A DNA stretch of 9,063 nt from Desulfofustis sp. (GTDB lineage: Bacteria > Desulfobacterota > Desulfobulbia > Desulfobulbales > Desulfocapsaceae), in contig JARFQM010000459.1 of NCBI GenBank assembly GCA_029287755.1, forward strand, positions 1 through 9,063. Reading direction: 5' to 3'. A program made the translations under genes and the position numbers. This document shows, piece by piece, positions 6,367 to 9,063 of the stretch (its first letter is position 1; each line of letters starts with the position of its first letter). A model generated the notes under the pieces. The model was not told the origin of the DNA and did not search any database. It saw nothing but the letters and a program-made list of their open reading frames with translations.

Positions 6367-7587
6367 ATGAAAAAGCTAGTCATACTCGGTGGCGGCACCG
6401 GGGGTACCATGATGGCGAACAAGCTGAGGAAGGATTTGGACGATGACTGGTCGATCACCATTATCGACAAGGACAATATCCATTATTACCAGCCCGGCTA
6501 TCTTTTCGTTCCGTTCGACATCAACAAACCGCGTGAGATCAGAAGGAGCAAGCGGGAGTTCATCAACCCGGGAATCGAATTTGTCATCAGCGATATCACC
6601 AATGTCGACTGGGACAAGCAGGAGGTCTCCACCGCGACCGAAGGTAAATTCAACTACGATATCCTGGTAATGGCCACCGGCTGTGATATCAGACCAGACG
6701 AAGTGGAAGGGCTCGAGGAGGGCTGGGGGCACGACATCTATGGGTATTACCGCTTTAACGACTGCCAGGAACTGGGCAAGGCGCTGAAGAGGTTCAAAGG
6801 CGGCAGGATGGTGGTCAATATCGCCGAAATGCCGATCAAGTGCCCGGTTGCGCCGCTCGAGTTCGCCTTTCTCGCAGACTGGTATTTCCATGAGCGGGGC
6901 ATTCGCGACGATGTCGAGATCGAATTCGTCACTCCGCTTTCGGGTGCGTTCACCAAACCGGTTGCCACCAAAGTTCTGACCGATGCCTGCGAAGACAAGA
7001 ATATCAAGATCATTCCAAATTTTGCGCTCGGCTCGGTCGACCATAAGGCGAAAGTCATTCAGGCCTTTGACGGCAGCGAAGTGGAATATGACATGCTGGT
7101 CTCCATTCCGCCCAACTTCGGGGCCCAGGTCATGATCGACTCCGGTATTGCCGACCCCATGGGCTACATCCCCGTCGACAAGCACACCCTGCAGCCTGAA
7201 GGCCGCGACAATGTCTGGGTTCTGGGCGACGGAACGGACGTACCGACCTCGAAGGCAGGCGCGGTGGCCCACTTCCAGGGAGACGTGCTGCATGAGAACA
7301 TCCTGGCCTATGTTTCGGGAGGTGAACAGCACGCCCGGTCGGACGGGCACGCGGTCTGATTCATCGAATCAGGCTTCGGGAAAGCCTACATAATCGACTT
7401 CAACTACGACCAGGAGCCACTGACCGGGAAGTACCCCTTTCCAGCCATCGGCCCGATGAGTCTGCTGAAAGACACGGAACTCAACCACATGGCCAAACTT
7501 ATGTTCAAGTGGGCCTACTTCAACCTGCTCCTCAAGGGGGCCTGGCTTGGACCGCCCGACTTGATGATGGAAGGCAAAGTGAGATAA
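6367..7587 (+). CDS. Sulfide:quinone oxidoreductase-like flavoprotein, probable selenoprotein (Sec331 encoded by TGA 7357-7359)
   Basis: Read through one in-frame TGA the protein is 406 aa, normal for SQR-like enzymes; stopping at the TGA gives 330 aa without the C terminus. Visible motifs are GGGTGG (8-13) for FAD, HYYQPGYLFVPF (39-50), ATG (103-105), PIKCPVAP (156-163) and LGDGTD (286-291). Family knowledge: SQR oxidises sulfide using FAD and two redox cysteines and passes electrons to quinone. C159 fits the first (human SQOR Cys201, in a KCAGAP context). The TGA follows DGHAV and precedes FIESGFGK, the position of the second (human Cys379, in YDGYTSCP), so selenocysteine replaces it. The 75 codons after the TGA retain family sequence (IIDFNYDQEPLTGKYPFP), plus a hydrophobic/amphipathic tail near 375-395 suited to membrane docking, and end at TAA 7585-7587. 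The TGA is followed by a SECIS-like hairpin. The natural substrate could be sulfide, polysulfide or another sulfur or selenium compound. Partner: the DUF1641 gene upstream. Main alternative: a recent nonsense mutation, which the hairpin and intact tail argue against. Confidence 0.9.
7357..7395 (+). promoter_or_regulatory. Bacterial SECIS element directing selenocysteine insertion
   Basis: The TGA is at 7357-7359. Exactly 11 nt later a 17-nt stem-loop begins: AGGCTT (7371-7376), loop CGGGA (7377-7381), AAGCCT (7382-7387), six perfect pairs with G at the second loop position. A lower helix can form between GATT (7358-7361, including two bases of the TGA) and AATC (7392-7395). Family knowledge: the E. 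coli fdhF SECIS that binds SelB has a 17-nt upper stem-loop 11 nt after the UGA with G at the start of the loop. The geometry here matches. SelB and tRNA-Sec genes must lie elsewhere in the genome. Confidence 0.82.
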
Positions 7588-7620
7588 CCTGCGAGATCGA
7601 TCTCCACCTTTTTCGCAGCC

Positions 7621-7653
7621 GGCCGGGGTCGCAAGATCCCGGCCATTTTTATT
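7621..7653 (+). terminator. Rho-independent terminator of the DUF1641/SQR-like operon
   Basis: GGCCGGGGTC (7621-7630) pairs with GATCCCGGCC (7635-7644) through 10 pairs, one of them G-U. The loop is a GCAA tetraloop and the stem is followed by ATTTTTATTT. It lies 33 nt after the TAA at 7587. This position also supports the operon's last gene ending at 7587 rather than at the TGA 7359. Confidence 0.9.
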
Positions 7654-7701
7654 TATCCGCACCCCCCTCTCTGCCACCCCTCTGGTTGAAAAACCTTTTG
7701 A

Positions 7702-7732
7702 AACCTCCGATCTTCTCTTATAAAAGGAGGTT
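7702..7732 (+). promoter_or_regulatory. Inverted repeat that would sequester the ribosome site of the DUF2868-like gene
   Basis: AACCTCC (7702-7708) is the exact complement of GGAGGTT (7726-7732), with a 17-nt loop. The right arm contains the Shine-Dalgarno AAGGAGG, only 2 nt from the ATG at 7733. A competing pairing exists between CCTTTT (7694-7699) and AAAAGG (7722-7727). A promoter-like TTGAAA (7698-7703) and TATAAA (7719-7724) overlap the same bases with a 15-nt spacer. If that promoter were used, the mRNA would be nearly leaderless and the hairpin would not be in it. Confidence 0.4.
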
Positions 7733-9063
7733 ATGAAAGGAAGTTGGACATATCCTGACCTCATTGACCTTGAATATTTCCTGGCAGGGGACCGGGAACG
7801 GCCCCAGGCCGATCTGCACCGCAGGGATCGGCAGCTCTACCTCGATTTCCCAGCCGAAATTCAACAGGCCGATAAGGAGTCACTGATCCAGCAGTGGCTG
7901 CTCGGCCTCAGGCATCAGGAGTTCCCCACGGGGAAAAGCCCCGGCCAGACCATCGTCGATCTATTCAGGGCCTTCACCATTATCCTGTTGCTCTGCGGCG
8001 CTTTTCTCGGTCTGGCGAGCGGATTGACCTTTTTCACCTACTCCGGGACAACCCCGGTAAACGTCATTAATTTTTTATTTCTCTTCCTTTTCAGCCAGCT
8101 CCTGATGCTGCTCTTTCTTTTTTTGGGCGCGGGATTCAGGTTGGCTGGGTTGGCGCTGCTCCCGGCACCGATCACGGGTTTCTATGGGAGAACTGTCGCC
8201 TGGTTGTTGCAGCACTCCAAAAAACTCAACCGTATCCTGGCGGGCAGCCACAGGGGCAATGCAACCCAGCTTGTAGGATTGCTGAAGACGCAGCGGGCGG
8301 TTTACGGACCAACATTCTACTGGCCGCTCTTCAGCCTCTCCCAAGGGGTAATGGTGTGTTTCAACCTTGGTCTGCTGACGGCAACGTTGTTCAGGATACT
8401 GACCAGTGATATTGCCTTTGGCTGGCAATCGACCATTCAATTCAGCACCGCATTCATTTCCAAGACGGTACAGACGCTTGCCCTGCCCTGGTCATGGATC
8501 GTTCCTACCAATCATAGCTTCCCTTCGGCAGCCCAGATAGAGGGCAGCAGAATCATTTTGAAGGACGGCATCTATCATTTGCAGACCCAGGACCTGGTCT
8601 CCTGGTGGCCGTTTCTCGTACTCTGCATCCTTTTCTATGGGGTGTTCGTCAGGCTGCTCCTGGTCGCGGCCGGCAGGATTGGTCAGTGGAGGGCTCTGCA
8701 CAGCCTGAAAACCGACAGGCCGGTGCTGGCCCAGGTGGTCGGCCGCATGACCACACCGCTGATGAGGAGTCAGGCTGCCGCAGCCGACGCTGGAAGTACC
8801 TACATTGCCGATCCCGAGGAGCGAGGCAGAAGCGCTGATTCGGTGCGGCCCGTGCCACCGACGACCAGTCTGCTGGTGCTGCTTTCCGAGGAACTATCAG
8901 AAAACTACACCGGCACAGGGTGGAAACAATTTCTCAGTGACATCGGTTTCTCTGTTTCGGGCATCGAAATCTATCGCCAGGACGCTGCCGCCCCCCATTC
9001 TCTTTTCGAGGGGGTGGCGGGCAATGTAAACCTCGGTGAAGGCGGGGTGATGCTGGTCATGGA
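7733..9063 (+). CDS. DUF2868-type multi-pass membrane protein, partial at the right edge
   Basis: 443 codons are visible and the frame is still open at the window end. The N terminus SWTYPDLIDLEYFL and the segments GPTFYWPLFSLSQG (192-205), TSDIAFGWQSTIQF (224-237) and KDGIYHLQTQDLVSWWP (277-293) resemble DUF2868 proteins as I recall them; I could not run a domain search. Hydrophobic segments lie at about 74-100, 107-138, 192-220 and 291-313, giving about four membrane spans with a soluble C-terminal part. The function is unknown. Family knowledge: DUF2868 genes are commonly followed by a DUF3482 GTPase gene, which would lie beyond the right edge. The start is ATG 7733; AAGGAGG is unusually close (2 nt), but no better in-frame start is seen nearby. 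A terminator upstream separates it from the SQR-like operon. Confidence 0.8.
   Translation, partial: MKGSWTYPDLIDLEYFLAGDRERPQADLHRRDRQLYLDFPAEIQQADKESLIQQWLLGLRHQEFPTGKSPGQTIVDLFRAFTIILLLCGAFLGLASGLTFFTYSGTTPVNVINFLFLFLFSQLLMLLFLFLGAGFRLAGLALLPAPITGFYGRTVAWLLQHSKKLNRILAGSHRGNATQLVGLLKTQRAVYGPTFYWPLFSLSQGVMVCFNLGLLTATLFRILTSDIAFGWQSTIQFSTAFISKTVQTLALPWSWIVPTNHSFPSAAQIEGSRIILKDGIYHLQTQDLVSWWPFLVLCILFYGVFVRLLLVAAGRIGQWRALHSLKTDRPVLAQVVGRMTTPLMRSQAAAADAGSTYIADPEERGRSADSVRPVPPTTSLLVLLSEELSENYTGTGWKQFLSDIGFSVSGIEIYRQDAAAPHSLFEGVAGNVNLGEGGVMLVM

Noticed and set aside
6376..7350. 324-codon open frame on the minus strand inside the SQR-like gene
   Set aside because: It is antisense to a gene with clear family motifs; its translation shows no recognisable domain and there is no ribosome site of note. 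It is a by-product of codon usage.
7357..7359. TGA taken as an ordinary stop codon ending a 330-residue protein, or as a nonsense mutation making a pseudogene
   Set aside because: The tail is intact for 75 codons with family motifs, the TGA is at a redox-cysteine column, a SECIS-like hairpin follows at the right distance, and the operon terminator lies just after the downstream TAA.

Overview
The window looks like a chromosomal segment of an anaerobic, respiratory Desulfobacterota-type bacterium, probably a Desulfobulbales-like sulfate reducer or sulfur disproportionator. This assignment is inferred from gene content: a Tat-exported polyferredoxin next to a DUF362 protein, a DUF1641/sulfide:quinone-oxidoreductase pair, an oxygen-sensitive radical SAM aminomutase, and apparent use of selenocysteine. 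There are no rRNA, tRNA, CRISPR, IS or phage features.

Layout. Positions 87-5079 are read from the minus strand. A DUF362 protein with a Tat signal (4060-4977) is followed after 3 nt by a membrane polyferredoxin that fuses NapH-like and NapG-like parts (2455-4056). A sigma70-type promoter (2399-2426) then starts a long KamA-family radical SAM aminomutase gene (87-2318). About 350 bp of divergent control region (4978-5329) separates this block from the plus-strand genes. These are a DUF1641 protein built from about four helical repeats (5330-6286), an SQR-like flavoprotein (6367-7587), a strong intrinsic terminator (7621-7653), and a DUF2868-type membrane protein that runs off the right edge (7733 onward).

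The main discovery is in the SQR-like gene. A plain reading stops it at the TGA at 7357-7359, giving 330 residues. The same frame continues past the TGA for 75 codons with clear SQR C-terminal sequence. The TGA falls exactly where family members carry their second redox-active cysteine. Eleven nucleotides after it lies a 17-nt hairpin with a G-containing apical loop, the geometry of the bacterial SECIS in E. coli fdhF. The best reading is a 406-residue selenoprotein with Sec331 paired with Cys159 as a selenenylsulfide redox centre.

Second, the KamA-like enzyme keeps the radical SAM and PLP-lysine motifs but has Lys and Asn where lysine 2,3-aminomutase has its two substrate-binding aspartates. 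As I recall, that pair marks glutamate 2,3-aminomutase. Beta-glutamate is an osmolyte, so the gene may serve salt adaptation.

The DUF362/polyferredoxin pair is likely an electron-transfer module with periplasmic iron-sulfur domains. The DUF1641/SQR pair is likely a membrane-associated sulfide- or polysulfide-linked quinone oxidoreductase. Whether these modules interact cannot be seen here.
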